Positions 26,742-36,954 are shown, numbered from the stretch's first letter. The stretch is DNA of 64,000 nucleotides from Marinobacterium iners (GCF_017310015.1 NZ_CP022297.1:248001-312000), one strand, 5' to 3'. Numbers and translations: made by a program. The notes: a model not told the origin generated them from the letters alone.

Positions 26742-29570
26742 TCAGACAGATTTCAACATGGGTTTCAGGAAGCGTCCGGTATGTGACTGTGGCACGTTTG
26801 CAACGGTCTCAGGTGTGCCGGTGGCAATGATTTCGCCACCACCGCTGCCACCTTCCGGGCCCAGGTCTATGATCCAGTCGGCGGTCTTGATTACGTCCAG
26901 GTTGTGTTCAATCACGACGATGGTATTGCCGTGATCCCGCAGGCGATCAAGGACATTGAGCAGTTGCTGTATGTCATAGAAATGCAGCCCGGTGGTGGGC
27001 TCGTCAAGAATATACAGGGTCTTGCCGGTGTCCCGCTTACTCAATTCTCGCGCCAGTTTGACACGTTGTGCTTCGCCGCCCGAAAGTGTCGTCGCTGCCT
27101 GTCCGAGACGAATATAGCTGAGGCCGACATCGATCAGGGTTTGCAGCCGTCGTGCCAGCGCTGGTATGGCGTCGAAGAATTCACGCGCATCCTCAACCGT
27201 CAGCTGTAATACCTCATCGATGCTCTTGCCCTTGTACTTCACTTCCAGGGTTTCACGGTTATAGCGCTTGCCCTTGCAGATATCGCAGGGCACATAGATG
27301 TCCGGCAGGAAGTGCATCTCCACCTTGATTACGCCGTCCCCCTGGCAGGCTTCACAGCGGCCACCCTTTACATTGAAGCTGAAACGTCCCGGTTTGTAGC
27401 CGCGTGAGCGTGCTTCCTGGGTCCCGGAAAAGAGTTCACGGATCGGTGTAAAAATACCGGTATAGGTCGCGGGGTTGGAGCGTGGAGTGCGTCCAATCGG
27501 ACTCTGGTCTATATCGATGACCTTGTCAAACAGATCCAATCCTTCAATCCGCTCATAAGGTGCCGCGTCCAGCGTTGTCGCATGATTAAGTGCCGTGGCG
27601 GCAACCGGGTACAACGTGTTGTTGATCAATGTGGATTTGCCGGAACCCGACACGCCGGTCACACAGGTCATCAGTCCAACAGGAATTTCGAGCGTCACCT
27701 TCTGCAGGTTGTTGCCGCTGGCGCCTATCAGACGCAGTATCCTGTCACTGTCCACCGGCTTGCGTTGTTCCGGTATCGCAATCGACCGTTTGCCGGACAG
27801 ATACTGGCCTGTGATCGATTCGGGATTGTCCATAATGGTCTGGGGCAGGCCCGCGGCGATGACACGCCCGCCATGTACGCCGGCTCCGGGGCCGATATCA
27901 ATCAGATAATCCGCCATGCGGATGGCGTCTTCATCGTGTTCAACTACGATGACGGTATTGCCCAGGTCACGCAGGTGTTCCAGAGTTTTGAGCAGACGTT
28001 CATTGTCGCGTTGATGCAGTCCGATGGATGGCTCATCCAGTACATACATGACACCGACCAGACCTGCACCAATCTGACTTGCCAGTCGGATGCGCTGGGC
28101 TTCACCACCTGAAAGAGTATCAGCACTGCGTTCAAGCGATAGGTAGTCGAGTCCTACATTGACCAGAAAACTCAGGCGTTCACGAATCTCTTTCAGAATC
28201 TTGTCGGCGATCTCGCCTTGTTTGCCTCCGAGTTCAAGCTGTTCAAAGTACTCTTTTGCCTGACCAATCGGCAGGCGTACAAGATCAGGCAGAGTGCGTT
28301 GGTCAATAAATACATGGCGCGCGTCAGCACGCAGTCGGCTGCCATTGCATGAGGGGCATGCATGCATGTTGAGATAGCGAGCCAAGTCTTCGCGTACGCT
28401 TTCGGACTCGGTTTCCCGGTAGCGCCGCTCCAGATTATTGATCACGCCTTCAAAGGGGTGCGCCTTCTTAACGCGTTCGCCTCGGTCATTACGGTAGTGA
28501 AAGTCTACGCTGTCATCACCACTGCCGTGCAGAATGATATTGCGGTGTTGTTCGCTGAGTTTCTCAAACGGGGTATCCAGATCAAAGCCGTAGTGTTGAC
28601 CTACCGCCTGCAGCTGTTGGTAATAGTAGAGACTTCGCTTATCCCAGCCACGTATGGCACCCTGTGCAAGGGTCAGTGATGCGTCCTGTACCAGTTTGGC
28701 TGGATCAAAATACTGTCGTACCCCAAGACCATCACAGGCAGGGCAGGCGCCGTGGGGGTTGTTGAATGAGAACAAACGAGGCTCGAGTTCCTGAATGCTG
28801 TGGCCACAGGTCGGGCAGGCGAAACGTGCCGAAAACACCATCTCCTCCATACCCTCATCCATGGGGGCAATTCTGGCAATGCCATCGCTCAGCTCCAGAG
28901 CGGTTTCAAATGATTCTGCCAAGCGGGTTTGAAGGTCCTCTCGAACCTTGATGCGATCAACCACCACTTCAATATCGTGTTTGCGTTTCTTGTCCAGTGT
29001 TGGGGCATCATCAAGATCGACCACCAGCCGATCTATACGGGCGCGGACGAAGCCCTGGCTGCGCAGCTGGCTGATGATATGTAAGTGCTCACCCTTGCGG
29101 CCCTGTACGACGGGAGCCAACAGCATTACGCGTGTGCCTTCGGGCAGTGCGAGCACCTGATCAACCATCTGGCTGACGGTCTGTGCCGCCAGCGGCAAGT
29201 CATGTTCAGGGCAGCGCGGTTCGCCTGCTCGGGCAAAGAGCAGACGCAGGTAATCGTAAATCTCGGTGATGGTACCAACTGTCGAGCGGGGATTATGCGA
29301 TGTGGATTTCTGCTCGATCGATATGGCCGGTGACAGTCCTTCGATATGGTCTACATCGGGCTTTTCCATCATCGACAGGAACTGGCGTGCATAGGTGGAC
29401 AAGGATTCCACGTAGCGGCGCTGTCCTTCGGCGTAGAGAGTGTCGAAGGCGAGTGAGGACTTGCCTGATCCCGACAGCCCTGTGATGACGATCAACTGGT
29501 CGCGGGGGATATCGAGGTCAATATTTTTCAGGTTGTGGGTGCGTGCACCCCGTACCAGAATCTTGTCCAT
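26742..29570 (-). CDS. uvrA: UvrABC excision repair subunit UvrA
   Basis: DNA damage recognition ATPase of nucleotide excision repair, 942 residues. Two ABC modules are present: Walker [10 protein letters not shown] (residues 31-39) and a second [10 protein letters not shown] near residue 640, each with a LSGGEAQR signature. Zinc sites appear as CPTCGHS...CPACDGLG and CEACQGDG...CDICKGKRY. It is transcribed away from ssb, as in other gammaproteobacteria. No LexA box is visible in the shared 145-bp upstream region. The -10 is TATAAT. Confidence 0.98.
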   Translation of the reverse strand: MDKILVRGARTHNLKNIDLDIPRDQLIVITGLSGSGKSSLAFDTLYAEGQRRYVESLSTYARQFLSMMEKPDVDHIEGLSPAISIEQKSTSHNPRSTVGTITEIYDYLRLLFARAGEPRCPEHDLPLAAQTVSQMVDQVLALPEGTRVMLLAPVVQGRKGEHLHIISQLRSQGFVRARIDRLVVDLDDAPTLDKKRKHDIEVVVDRIKVREDLQTRLAESFETALELSDGIARIAPMDEGMEEMVFSARFACPTCGHSIQELEPRLFSFNNPHGACPACDGLGVRQYFDPAKLVQDASLTLAQGAIRGWDKRSLYYYQQLQAVGQHYGFDLDTPFEKLSEQHRNIILHGSGDDSVDFHYRNDRGERVKKAHPFEGVINNLERRYRETESESVREDLARYLNMHACPSCNGSRLRADARHVFIDQRTLPDLVRLPIGQAKEYFEQLELGGKQGEIADKILKEIRERLSFLVNVGLDYLSLERSADTLSGGEAQRIRLASQIGAGLVGVMYVLDEPSIGLHQRDNERLLKTLEHLRDLGNTVIVVEHDEDAIRMADYLIDIGPGAGVHGGRVIAAGLPQTIMDNPESITGQYLSGKRSIAIPEQRKPVDSDRILRLIGASGNNLQKVTLEIPVGLMTCVTGVSGSGKSTLINNTLYPVAATALNHATTLDAAPYERIEGLDLFDKVIDIDQSPIGRTPRSNPATYTGIFTPIRELFSGTQEARSRGYKPGRFSFNVKGGRCEACQGDGVIKVEMHFLPDIYVPCDICKGKRYNRETLEVKYKGKSIDEVLQLTVEDAREFFDAIPALARRLQTLIDVGLSYIRLGQAATTLSGGEAQRVKLARELSKRDTGKTLYILDEPTTGLHFYDIQQLLNVLDRLRDHGNTIVVIEHNLDVIKTADWIIDLGPEGGSGGGEIIATGTPETVANVPQSHTGRFLKPMLKSV

Positions 29571-29601
29571 TGCGGCTCCGCCTTGGCTGGCAAAAAGGAC
29601 T

Positions 29602-29630
29602 ATTATAGAGCCTATAGCGGGACAGCAAAA
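29602..29630 (-). promoter_or_regulatory. Putative uvrA promoter
   Basis: On the minus strand a perfect TATAAT (29602-29607) lies 32 nt before the uvrA start. A modest -35 reads TTTTGC (17-bp spacing) or TTGCTG (15-bp spacing), up to 29630. It overlaps the region a SOS operator would occupy, but no CTGT-N8-ACAG is present. Confidence 0.5.
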
Positions 29631-29715
29631 ACAGCTGTGCTTGTGGTATCCTCATGGGCGTACGGCCACATGCAGGATGCGGTGGCCCAGGCTAACAGGA
29701 TAACGGGAGAGTGAG

Positions 29716-30261
29716 ATGGCGCGCGGTATCAATAAAGTAATTCTGATCGGTAATCTGGGAGCTGATCCCGAAGTACGTTACATGCCATCTGGCAATGCGG
29801 TCACCAACGTGAACCTTGCCACCAGCGATAGCTGGAAAGACAAACAGAGCGGACAGATGCAGGAGCGTACCGAGTGGCATCGGGTCGTATTCTTCAACCG
29901 TCTGGCTGAAATTGCGGGCGAGTATCTGCGCAAGGGTTCAAAGGTTTACATTGAGGGCTCCCTGCGTACCCGCAAGTGGCAGGGACAGGATGGCCAGGAT
30001 CGCTACACGACTGAAATTGTAGCCAGCGAGATGCAGATGCTGGATGGACGCGGTGGTGAAGGGGGTGGTGGTTACCAGCAACCTTCACAGGGTGGCGGTT
30101 ATGCACCTCAGGGCGGCGACATGGGCTATGGTCAGCCACAACAATACAATCAGGCACCGCCACAGCAGGCTCCGCGTCAGCAGCCGGCACAACAGCCTGC
30201 GCAACAACCTCAGCAGCCAGCCCCGGGTTTTGATGACTTTGATGATGACATCCCGTTCTGA
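29716..30261 (+). CDS. ssb: Single-stranded DNA-binding protein
   Basis: Tetrameric SSB that coats single-stranded DNA in replication, recombination and repair; 181 residues. Residues 1 to about 110 form the OB fold, beginning [21 protein letters not shown] Gly/Gln/Pro-rich linker follows. The acidic tail ends DDFDDDIPF, the docking peptide for partner proteins. ATG at 29716 follows GGGAGAGTGAG. It is divergent from uvrA and closed by a terminator. Confidence 0.97.
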   Translation: MARGINKVILIGNLGADPEVRYMPSGNAVTNVNLATSDSWKDKQSGQMQERTEWHRVVFFNRLAEIAGEYLRKGSKVYIEGSLRTRKWQGQDGQDRYTTEIVASEMQMLDGRGGEGGGGYQQPSQGGGYAPQGGDMGYGQPQQYNQAPPQQAPRQQPAQQPAQQPQQPAPGFDDFDDDIPF

Positions 30262-30295
30262 GAGCTGATCCACGCGACTGCAGCAATACCTGTTC

Positions 30296-30321
30296 AAAGG
30301 CCCCGCAACGCGGGGCTTTTG
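30296..30321 (+). terminator. Terminator after ssb
   Basis: AAAGGCCCCGC-AAC-GCGGGGCTTTTG: a GC-rich stem followed by a short T-run, 35 nt behind the ssb stop codon. Confidence 0.85.
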
Positions 30322-30429
30322 TGTCTGTTGCAGGGCACTTTTTTCATATCGGGCAGGTGTGCAGGGGCAGAGTTTGCGGTATGCTCGAAATGAACCGGGC
30401 TTGCCCCCGAACTTTCATTCCAGTAACAG

Positions 30430-31356
30430 GTGAACATCCCGTCAATGGTGGCCAGCGCCTATACAACATCAGCCAAGGTTCTCATCTGCGGAGCGGATGG
30501 CCAGATTGGTCATGCTCTGGCGGAGCTGTTGTTGCAACAGCAGGGGCTTGAGTGTATCGCCCTGGGACGACGCAAACTTGATGTGACCGACCCTGAGCAG
30601 ATCCGACAGCAACTTGAACGACACCTGCCTGACTACGTGATCAACTGTGCCGGCTTCAACCGGGTTGATGATGCCGAACGGCAGCCTGATCAGGCCTTGG
30701 CCGTGAACAGTGCTGGCGCGGCCAGCCTTGCTGCCGCCTGTGCGCTGCTCAGTATCCCGCTGCTGCACCTGTCCTCGGACTATGTCTTCGATGGCCACTA
30801 TGCCAGTGGCTACAGTGAGGATGACGCTGCCTCCCCGCTGGGCGTATTTGGGCGCAGCAAGTGGGAAGGTGAAGAATCCGTGCGCAACCTGCACTCTCAA
30901 CATCTTATCCTGCGTGTGAGCTGGGTGTTCAGTGCCCGTGGTGACAATTATCTTTTGCGTACACTGGAGCAGGCGCGGCATGAAGCCATGATTGAGGCGG
31001 TTGATGACCGGCGTGGCTGCCCTACCTCGGCTGAAGATGTGGCGCGTGTCATCCTAGCCATCCTGCGCCAGCTGACCTGCGGTATTGATGTGTGGGGAAC
31101 CTATCACTATTGCGGTGCTGAAATCACCTCCCGTTATGGCTTCAGTGAGGCGATTCTGGCCGCGGCGCGGCAGTATGAGGAGCTTGCTGTACAGGAACTT
31201 CGTGCCGTAGCATCGGCTGATTATCCGGCTGCTGCACAGCGGCCGGCTTCATCTGTGCTCAAGTGCCGTAAGCTGCTCAGTACCTTCGGTATTCGTCAGC
31301 GTCCCTGGCGCAGTGAGTTGCAGCGCGTCATTCGGGAGCATTACGGCGAACTCTAA
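30430..31356 (+). CDS. RmlD-like NAD(P)-binding protein (dTDP-4-dehydrorhamnose reductase family), catalytic Tyr replaced
   Basis: Extended short-chain dehydrogenase of the RmlD substrate-binding family, 308 residues. The nucleotide-binding motif GADGQIG is at residues 21-27, and LSSDYVFDG at 114-122 is intact. The expected Tyr-x-x-x-Lys pair reads Phe140-Gly-Arg-Ser-Lys144, so the catalytic tyrosine is missing. It stands alone behind ssb, with no other rhamnose genes nearby. It may be a noncanonical enzyme or a binding protein. GTG at 30430 was used; ATG at 30445 is an alternative, and neither has a strong ribosome binding site. Confidence 0.8.
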   Translation: MNIPSMVASAYTTSAKVLICGADGQIGHALAELLLQQQGLECIALGRRKLDVTDPEQIRQQLERHLPDYVINCAGFNRVDDAERQPDQALAVNSAGAASLAAACALLSIPLLHLSSDYVFDGHYASGYSEDDAASPLGVFGRSKWEGEESVRNLHSQHLILRVSWVFSARGDNYLLRTLEQARHEAMIEAVDDRRGCPTSAEDVARVILAILRQLTCGIDVWGTYHYCGAEITSRYGFSEAILAAARQYEELAVQELRAVASADYPAAAQRPASSVLKCRKLLSTFGIRQRPWRSELQRVIREHYGEL

Positions 31357-31380
31357 ATGTTCGCCGTATACCTTCACATT

Positions 31381-31767
31381 TTAAAACAGCCCAAGGCTGG
31401 CAGAACGCGTCAAAGCCACTGCCAGAATATACCCCAGACACAACAGTGCCGCGACCAGAGCCAGCAGGCGTGTTTTCATTGTTTTGCCACGCTTCAGCGC
31501 AACCGTTCCAAAACCAATATATCCGACCAGACCCAGTATCTTGGCTGTGAGCCAGTGATGGGTGAGCGGGTATTGCGACAGCACCAGCATCAGGCCGATC
31601 GCACTGACCAGCAGCAATGTATCGATCACATGGGGGAAAATCTTGAGCCAGCGAGCATTGAGCGCCTTGGGCCAAACCAGCATAAGTGCTGCGCGCAACA
31701 TGAACAGGATGATACTCAGTCCGACCATGGTCAGGTGTGCATGTTTAAGCATCAGGTAAGTATTCAA
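31381..31767 (-). CDS. SirB2-like integral membrane protein
   Basis: Small hydrophobic protein of about 128 residues with four predicted membrane segments (for example MVGLSIILFMLRAALM and LLLVSAIGLMLVLS). The N-terminal LMLKHAHL followed by a membrane helix ending FMLR, and the overall layout, match the SirB2 family, whose role is poorly understood. TTG at 31767 is preceded by GAGGAAA; ATG at 31752 is a shorter alternative. It is convergent with the RmlD-like gene, with only 24 nt between the stops. Confidence 0.65.
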   Translation of the reverse strand: MNTYLMLKHAHLTMVGLSIILFMLRAALMLVWPKALNARWLKIFPHVIDTLLLVSAIGLMLVLSQYPLTHHWLTAKILGLVGYIGFGTVALKRGKTMKTRLLALVAALLCLGYILAVALTRSASLGLF

Positions 31768-31955
31768 TGCCGGTTTCCTCAACTATTGCAGGCGGGTGGG
31801 TGTTGGATGGGCTTCACTATACCTGCGGCATGTCTGATTTGAAATTCGCCTTTGCCTGCAGGGTAATGTTTTACCTCCCGTTGCACTGTAAAACGGGCAG
31901 TAACAGGGTAAAATGTGCAACTTTTCAGCAGCCGCTAGAGGCGTGACATACGCGA

Positions 31956-33077
31956 ATGAATGCTCAGACTCTGACACCGGATCCCTATCAGTCCATCCGC
32001 CCCTACCGGGATGATGAAGTCGAGGCGGTACTTCAGCGGCTGGTGCGCGACGACGAATGTATCTCGGCCCTGACACGCTACCAGTTTCCCAGGGCTTCCG
32101 GCCCGCTGGGCTGGCTGCTGCGTCCACTGGTGCGCATTGCTGTGGCAGCACGAGTTGGCGAGATCGAAAGCATAGATGGTTTCCAGCAGCTGGTGGCCGA
32201 TTACATGCAGAAAATGATCGGACGCACCACAACGCGGGTTAGCTGCTCGGGTATTGAGCGTTTGGACCCCAACGAAGCTTATCTGTTCGTATCCAATCAC
32301 CGTGACATCGCCATGGACCCGGCGTTTGTGAACTGGGTTCGCTATAAGGCTGGCATGTCGACGGTGCGCATTGCGATCGGTGATAACCTTCTGCGCAAAC
32401 CCTATGTGTCGGACCTGATGCGGCTTAATAAAAGCTTCATCGTTAATCGCTCTGCCAAGGGGCGAGAGATGATGTCGGCGCTGACTCAACTCTCTTCCTA
32501 CATCGATCACAGCATCAGCAATGGCCACTCAATCTGGATTGCGCAGCGCGAGGGGCGGGCGAAGGATGGCAATGACCGTACAGATCCGGCATTGATGAAA
32601 ATGTTCTACATGTCGCACCGCAAGCAGCGCAGCCTGGGCGAGATGGTGGGGCGGCTCAACATTGTACCGGTATCCATTGCCTATGAGCTTGACCCCTGTG
32701 ATGCGCTCAAGGCTCGTGAGCTGGCCGCTGTTGCGCTGCACGGTGCATACGAGAAATCTGAATACGAGGATATCAGCAGTATTGTCCGAGGCATTACCGG
32801 CGACAAGGGGGAGGTTCACATCGCTTTTGGTACTCCGCTGAGTGGCGAGTTTGAAACCCCTGAGCAGATTGCCGCTGAAATCGATCGTCAAATCCACCTC
32901 AATTACCGGCTGCACCCAAGCAATCTTGCTGCTGCCGGCGAGGCGGTCAGTGTCGAGCAGCAGCAGGCCTTTGACGCGCGCCTTGAAAGTGTGAGCGATG
33001 AGGAGCGGCCGTTCCTGCGTCAGATGTACGCCAACCCGGTCTTCAATCATCACAATGCCAGCCAGGGGGAGAGCTGA
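31956..33077 (+). CDS. Glycerolipid acyltransferase-family protein
   Basis: Soluble acyltransferase of the PlsC/PlsB superfamily, 373 residues. The first motif reads SNHRDIAMDP with His115, Asp117 and Asp121, giving H-x5-D rather than the usual H-x4-D. A third-motif equivalent is seen in QREGRAKDGNDRTDP. It is longer than PlsC and has no clear membrane helix. Its TGA stop overlaps the ATG of the next gene (TGATG), so the two acyltransferases are co-translated. Substrate unknown; acylation of lysophospholipid or a related acceptor is likely. Confidence 0.75.
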   Translation: MNAQTLTPDPYQSIRPYRDDEVEAVLQRLVRDDECISALTRYQFPRASGPLGWLLRPLVRIAVAARVGEIESIDGFQQLVADYMQKMIGRTTTRVSCSGIERLDPNEAYLFVSNHRDIAMDPAFVNWVRYKAGMSTVRIAIGDNLLRKPYVSDLMRLNKSFIVNRSAKGREMMSALTQLSSYIDHSISNGHSIWIAQREGRAKDGNDRTDPALMKMFYMSHRKQRSLGEMVGRLNIVPVSIAYELDPCDALKARELAAVALHGAYEKSEYEDISSIVRGITGDKGEVHIAFGTPLSGEFETPEQIAAEIDRQIHLNYRLHPSNLAAAGEAVSVEQQQAFDARLESVSDEERPFLRQMYANPVFNHHNASQGES

Positions 33078-33823
33078 TGCCTGCTCAACGCTCTGGGGGC
33101 ATGCGGCTGTATCTGCGCGGCCTGCTCTATGCGGTTGGCTTTTACCCGTTGACAATGCTGTTTGCGATCCCCTGTTTGCTGATTGGCCCATTGCTGCCGT
33201 TTCGGGCCCGGTTCAAGTTTCTGACCCTGATCAATTATTTTTATATCGATTGGTTGCGCATCTGCTGTGGTTTGGGGGTTGAACTGAAGGGGCGTGAGCA
33301 TCTTCCAAAAGAAGGTGCGTATGTGGTTGTGGCCAATCATCAGAGCGAGTGGGAGACGCTGTACTTCCAGACACTCATTCGGCCTCAGGCCGTGGTGCTC
33401 AAGCGCGAGCTGCTACGAATCCCGCTGTTCGGCTGGGCACTGGCACTGTTGCGTCCGATCGCGCTTGATCGCAGCAAGCGGCGCGGTGCGCTGAAACAGC
33501 TGCTGGAGCAGGGGCAGCAGCGGCTGGACAGCGGTATTCCATTGCTGATTTTCCCGCAGGGTACACGTGTACCTGTGGGGCAGATGGGCAAGCTGAACAA
33601 GGGCGGTGCGATGCTGGCCGTGAGTCGCGGTGTACCGATTGTACCGGTGGCACATAATGCGGGTCTTTACTGGCCCGGTAACTCGTTCGTCAAGTATCCC
33701 GGCACCGTGCAGGTCAGTGTAGGTCCCGCGATCCAGACGGAAGGGCGCAGTGTGGATGAAGTGCATGCTGAAGTAGCAGGCTGGCTGGAGCAGACCATGC
33801 GAGAGCAGGGCAGTCTGGAGTAA
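33077..33823 (+). CDS. 1-acyl-sn-glycerol-3-phosphate acyltransferase-like protein (PlsC family)
   Basis: Membrane-bound acyltransferase of 248 residues. One N-terminal membrane segment (about residues 16-40) precedes the catalytic domain. The first motif is NHQSEWETL with His88 and Glu93, an H-x4-E variant of H-x4-D seen in several proteobacterial homologues. The third motif is FPQGTR (159-164). It probably makes phosphatidic acid or related lipids. It overlaps the preceding acyltransferase by one base and is closed by a bidirectional terminator facing fabB. Confidence 0.85.
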   Translation: MPAQRSGGMRLYLRGLLYAVGFYPLTMLFAIPCLLIGPLLPFRARFKFLTLINYFYIDWLRICCGLGVELKGREHLPKEGAYVVVANHQSEWETLYFQTLIRPQAVVLKRELLRIPLFGWALALLRPIALDRSKRRGALKQLLEQGQQRLDSGIPLLIFPQGTRVPVGQMGKLNKGGAMLAVSRGVPIVPVAHNAGLYWPGNSFVKYPGTVQVSVGPAIQTEGRSVDEVHAEVAGWLEQTMREQGSLE

Positions 33824-33843
33824 GCTAAGGTTGAATTCGGCCC

Positions 33844-33880
33844 ATAAAAAAGCCGCTCCATTATGAGCGGCTTTTTTATG
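33844..33880 (+). terminator. Bidirectional terminator between plsC-like gene and fabB
   Basis: CATAAAAAAGCCGCTC-CATTAT-GAGCGGCTTTTTTATG is nearly symmetric, with T-runs on both strands, so it can end both the plsC-like and the fabB transcripts. Confidence 0.9.
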
Positions 33881-33907
33881 GGCCAGCCAATGGGGCTGGC
33901 CGCAGTA

Positions 33908-35125
33908 TCAGCCTTCGTATTTCTCGAACACCAAAGTTGAGTTGGTGCCGCCGAAGCCGAAGCTGTTGGACATGACGCGCTTGAGCTCGATGTTGTCCTT
34001 GCGTTCCGTGACAACCGGCATGCCGGCCGCTTCCGGATCCAGTTCTTCGATGTTGGCCGACGCACAGATGAAGTTGTTCTGCTGCATCAGGATCGAGTAG
34101 ATCGCTTCCTGTGCACCGGTGGCGCCCAGTGAGTGACCGGTGAGTGACTTGGTAGAGCTGACCGGCGGCATCTTGTCACCGAAGGTCTGCTTCATCGCCT
34201 TCAGCTCCTGAATGTCACCAGCCGGAGTGGAGGTGCCGTGGGAGTTGATGTAGTCGATGGGGCCATCTACGGTGGCCATCGCCTGCTGCATGCAGCGAAT
34301 GGCGCCTTCACCGGACGGTGCAACCATGTCGTAGCCGTCGGAAGTAGCGCCGTAGCCAGTCAGCTCAGCGTAAATCTTGGCGCCACGAGCTTTGGCGTGC
34401 TCCAGTTCTTCGAGCACCAGCATGCCGGCACCACCTGCGATCACGAAACCGTCGCGATTGGCGTCATAAGCACGAGACGCTTTTTCCGGAGTATCGTTGT
34501 ACTTGCTGGACAGCGCGCCCATGGCGTCAAACATGACACTCAGCGACCAGTGCAGCTCTTCACCACCACCGGCAAAAACAACGTCCTGCTTGCCGAGCTG
34601 GATCTGCTCCATGGCGTTACCGATGCAGTGTGCACTGGTCGCGCAGGCTGAGGTGATCGAGTAGTTGACACCCTTGATCTTGAACGGAGTTGCCAGACAG
34701 GCGGAGACGGTGGAGCCCATGGTGCGGGTAACGCGGTAGGGGCCTACGCGGCGGACACCTTTTTCACGCAGAATATCAGCGGTTTCAACGATATCGGCTG
34801 AAGATGCACCCCCTGAGCCGGCGATCAGGCCGGTACGGACATTGGAGATCTGGTCTTCGCTCAGGCCGGAATCTTCAATCGCCTGCTTCATGGCCAGGTA
34901 GGCATAAGCCGCAGCGTTGCCCATGAATCGACGCAGCTTGCGATCGATCAGGCTGTCCAGGTCGATATCGATGCTGCCCGCAACCTGACTGCGGAAGCCA
35001 AGCTCCTTGTACTCCGGCTGAAACTTGATGCCGGAGCGCCCCTGCTTCAGTGAGTCCAGAACTGTTTCCAGATCATTTCCCAGGCAGGAAACGATCCCCA
35101 TACCGGTCACAACGACGCGTCGCAT
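33908..35125 (-). CDS. fabB: 3-oxoacyl-ACP synthase I (FabB)
   Basis: Beta-ketoacyl-ACP synthase of 405 residues that elongates unsaturated acyl chains. The Cys-His-His triad is Cys161 (SACATSAHC), His296 ([11 protein letters not shown]) and His331 ([12 protein letters not shown]). FabB rather than FabF is indicated by the overall sequence and by its position 74 nt downstream of fabA, as in Pseudomonas. The two genes make up the anaerobic unsaturated fatty acid pathway. Confidence 0.96.
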   Translation of the reverse strand: MRRVVVTGMGIVSCLGNDLETVLDSLKQGRSGIKFQPEYKELGFRSQVAGSIDIDLDSLIDRKLRRFMGNAAAYAYLAMKQAIEDSGLSEDQISNVRTGLIAGSGGASSADIVETADILREKGVRRVGPYRVTRTMGSTVSACLATPFKIKGVNYSITSACATSAHCIGNAMEQIQLGKQDVVFAGGGEELHWSLSVMFDAMGALSSKYNDTPEKASRAYDANRDGFVIAGGAGMLVLEELEHAKARGAKIYAELTGYGATSDGYDMVAPSGEGAIRCMQQAMATVDGPIDYINSHGTSTPAGDIQELKAMKQTFGDKMPPVSSTKSLTGHSLGATGAQEAIYSILMQQNNFICASANIEELDPEAAGMPVVTERKDNIELKRVMSNSFGFGGTNSTLVFEKYEG

Positions 35126-35199
35126 GTGTAGCCTCTCTTCAATCGTTCAGAAATATACTGTCTTATTATATGGCAAGGTTAACGGGTCGAAGTTCAGGC

Positions 35200-35715
35200 T
35201 CAGAAGTTATCTGTCTGCTTGAACAGGCCGACACGCAGGTCCGTGGCAGTATAGATGGTACGGCCGTCAACAGACAGTGAACCATCGGCTATACCCATAA
35301 CCAGCTTGCGCTCGATGACACGCTTGAGTTCGATGTGATAGGTCACCTTGCTGGCGGTGGGAAGCACCTGACCGGTGAACTTGACTTCACCGGAGCCCAG
35401 TGCGCGTCCGCGTCCTTCATTGCCGCGCCAGCCGAGGAAAAAGCCTACCAGCTGCCACATGGCATCAAGACCGAGACAGCCCGGCATGACAGGGTCTCCC
35501 GGGAAGTGGCAGTCAAAGAACCAAAGGTCTGGGCGGATATCGAGTTCGGCGATGATCTCACCCTTGCCGTACTGACCACCATCGGTGTTGATGTCGATGA
35601 TGCGGTCCAGCATCAGCATGTTGCCGACCGGCAGCTGGGCATTGCCTGGGCCGAACATCTCGCCATGGCCGCACTTGAGCAGCTCTTCACGTTCAAAGGA
35701 GGAGGGTCTAGTCAT
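35200..35715 (-). CDS. fabA: 3-hydroxydecanoyl-ACP dehydratase/isomerase (FabA)
   Basis: Dehydratase-isomerase that introduces the cis double bond in fatty acid synthesis. From ATG 35715 it has 171 residues, equal to Pseudomonas FabA; an in-frame TTG 18 nt upstream is not needed. His70 (DLWFFDCHF) and Asp84 (GCLGLDAMW) are the catalytic pair. A TATAAT at 35756-35761 on the minus strand, about 40 nt upstream, is a likely -10. It is followed by fabB in an operon. Confidence 0.96.
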   Translation of the reverse strand: MTRPSSFEREELLKCGHGEMFGPGNAQLPVGNMLMLDRIIDINTDGGQYGKGEIIAELDIRPDLWFFDCHFPGDPVMPGCLGLDAMWQLVGFFLGWRGNEGRGRALGSGEVKFTGQVLPTASKVTYHIELKRVIERKLVMGIADGSLSVDGRTIYTATDLRVGLFKQTDNF

Positions 35716-35755
35716 AGGAAACCGTATATCCAAGGCATTTCATAAAATTTGCCCG

Positions 35756-35761
35756 ATTATA
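35756..35761 (-). promoter_or_regulatory. Putative -10 element of fabA-fabB promoter
   Basis: TATAAT on the minus strand, 41 nt before the fabA start. No good -35 hexamer lies at standard spacing, so an activator or extended element may be needed. No FabR or FadR-like palindrome was recognised. Confidence 0.4.
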
Positions 35762-35888
35762 CCGATTTGACTGCCTGCAGGCACGGCCTGTGTGCCCTTA
35801 TTTGATCGATATCGGATCAGATGGGGGATTTTAGCGGCTGCAAAGGCTCAAGTTGCACGCCGCAGTCGAGCTGCAGCGTGCTCAGGGA

Positions 35889-36857
35889 TCAGCTGGTGCG
35901 GCGGGTTGCCATCTGTGCCAGGGTGGTGAGTGTCTCACGGAAAGAACTGGCCGGCAGTGCTTCCAGCGCGGTAATGGCGCGACTGACTTCGGCTTCGGCC
36001 TGCTGACGGGTGTAGTCGATTGACCCTGTGCGCTGCACGATATCCAGTACCGGTTGCAGATCGTCCAGACCGCCTTCGCGAATAGCGCCACGAATCAGTT
36101 TGCGCTCAGTCTCGCTGCCGACTCGCATGGCGTGGATCAGTGGCAGGGTGGCCTTGCCTTCCGCCAGGTCATCACCGACATTCTTGCCCATGGTGGCGCT
36201 GTCGGACAGATAGTCCATCAGGTCGTCCACCAGCTGGAAGGCGATACCCAGGTGGCGACCGTACAGTCGCAGTGCTTCGCGCTCCTCTGCGCTGGCATCG
36301 GCCAGAATGGCGCCAACTTCGGTAGCAGCCTCAAACAGCATCGCCGTTTTGCCGAGAATGACCTGCATGTAGGACTCTTCGGAGGTGTCCGGGTTGCGCT
36401 GATTCAGCAGCTGTAACACTTCACCTTCGGCGATTACGGTAGTTGCATTGGAGATCACCTGCATGATCTCCATGCGGTTTATCTCGACCATGATCTGGAA
36501 AGCGCGGGAATAGAGAAAATCACCCACCAGTACGCTGGGCGCATTGCCCCATTTGGCATTGGCGGTTGCATTGCCACGGCGCAGCTCTGAGTTATCCACA
36601 ACATCGTCGTGCAGCAGGGTAGCGGTATGGATGAATTCGATTACGGCGGCCAGCGGAATGTGCTGCTCGCCCCTGTAGCCGCAAGCGTTGGCGCTGAGCA
36701 GTACCAGCAGCGGGCGCAGTCGCTTGCCGCCGCCGGCGACAATATAGTGACCGATCTTCTCGACCAGGGGCACAGTCGACCCAAGGTGGTTAAGAATATA
36801 ATCGGTTACCGCATCGAACTGCGGCTCTATGGTCGGATTAAGCTGGTGTGGCTGCAT
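35889..36857 (-). CDS. ispB: Octaprenyl diphosphate synthase (IspB-type)
   Basis: Long-chain trans-prenyl diphosphate synthase of 322 residues that makes the ubiquinone side chain. The first Asp-rich motif is DDVVD (84-88), preceded by GGGKRLRP; the second is DDLMD (211-215). It is divergent from rplU-rpmA-obgE, the arrangement found in relatives. The upstream region contains an unusual cluster of G-runs. Chain length (C40 or C45) cannot be read from the sequence. Confidence 0.93.
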   Translation of the reverse strand: MQPHQLNPTIEPQFDAVTDYILNHLGSTVPLVEKIGHYIVAGGGKRLRPLLVLLSANACGYRGEQHIPLAAVIEFIHTATLLHDDVVDNSELRRGNATANAKWGNAPSVLVGDFLYSRAFQIMVEINRMEIMQVISNATTVIAEGEVLQLLNQRNPDTSEESYMQVILGKTAMLFEAATEVGAILADASAEEREALRLYGRHLGIAFQLVDDLMDYLSDSATMGKNVGDDLAEGKATLPLIHAMRVGSETERKLIRGAIREGGLDDLQPVLDIVQRTGSIDYTRQQAEAEVSRAITALEALPASSFRETLTTLAQMATRRTS

Positions 36858-36899
36858 GGGCGGGGTTCTGTATGTGGACTGAACACCCGCCGCATGCTA

Positions 36900-36954
36900 G
36901 GGGGCTGGGAGAAGGGTGTCAAGCCGAGCTGGGAGACGGGCGTCGGGGCGGGGG
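36900..36954 (+). other. G-run cluster, potential G-quadruplex
   Basis: Seven runs of three or more G occur within 55 bp on the plus strand. The last four (36931-36933, 36938-36940, 36945-36948, 36950-36954) have loops of 4, 4 and 1 nt and meet the common G-quadruplex pattern. It lies 18 bp before the rplU -35 and inside the ispB 5' flank. Confidence 0.5.

Noticed and set aside
35762..35888. Possible tRNA or small RNA between fabA and ispB
   Set aside because: No cloverleaf, no T-loop consensus and no terminator; only GC-rich spacer sequence was seen.
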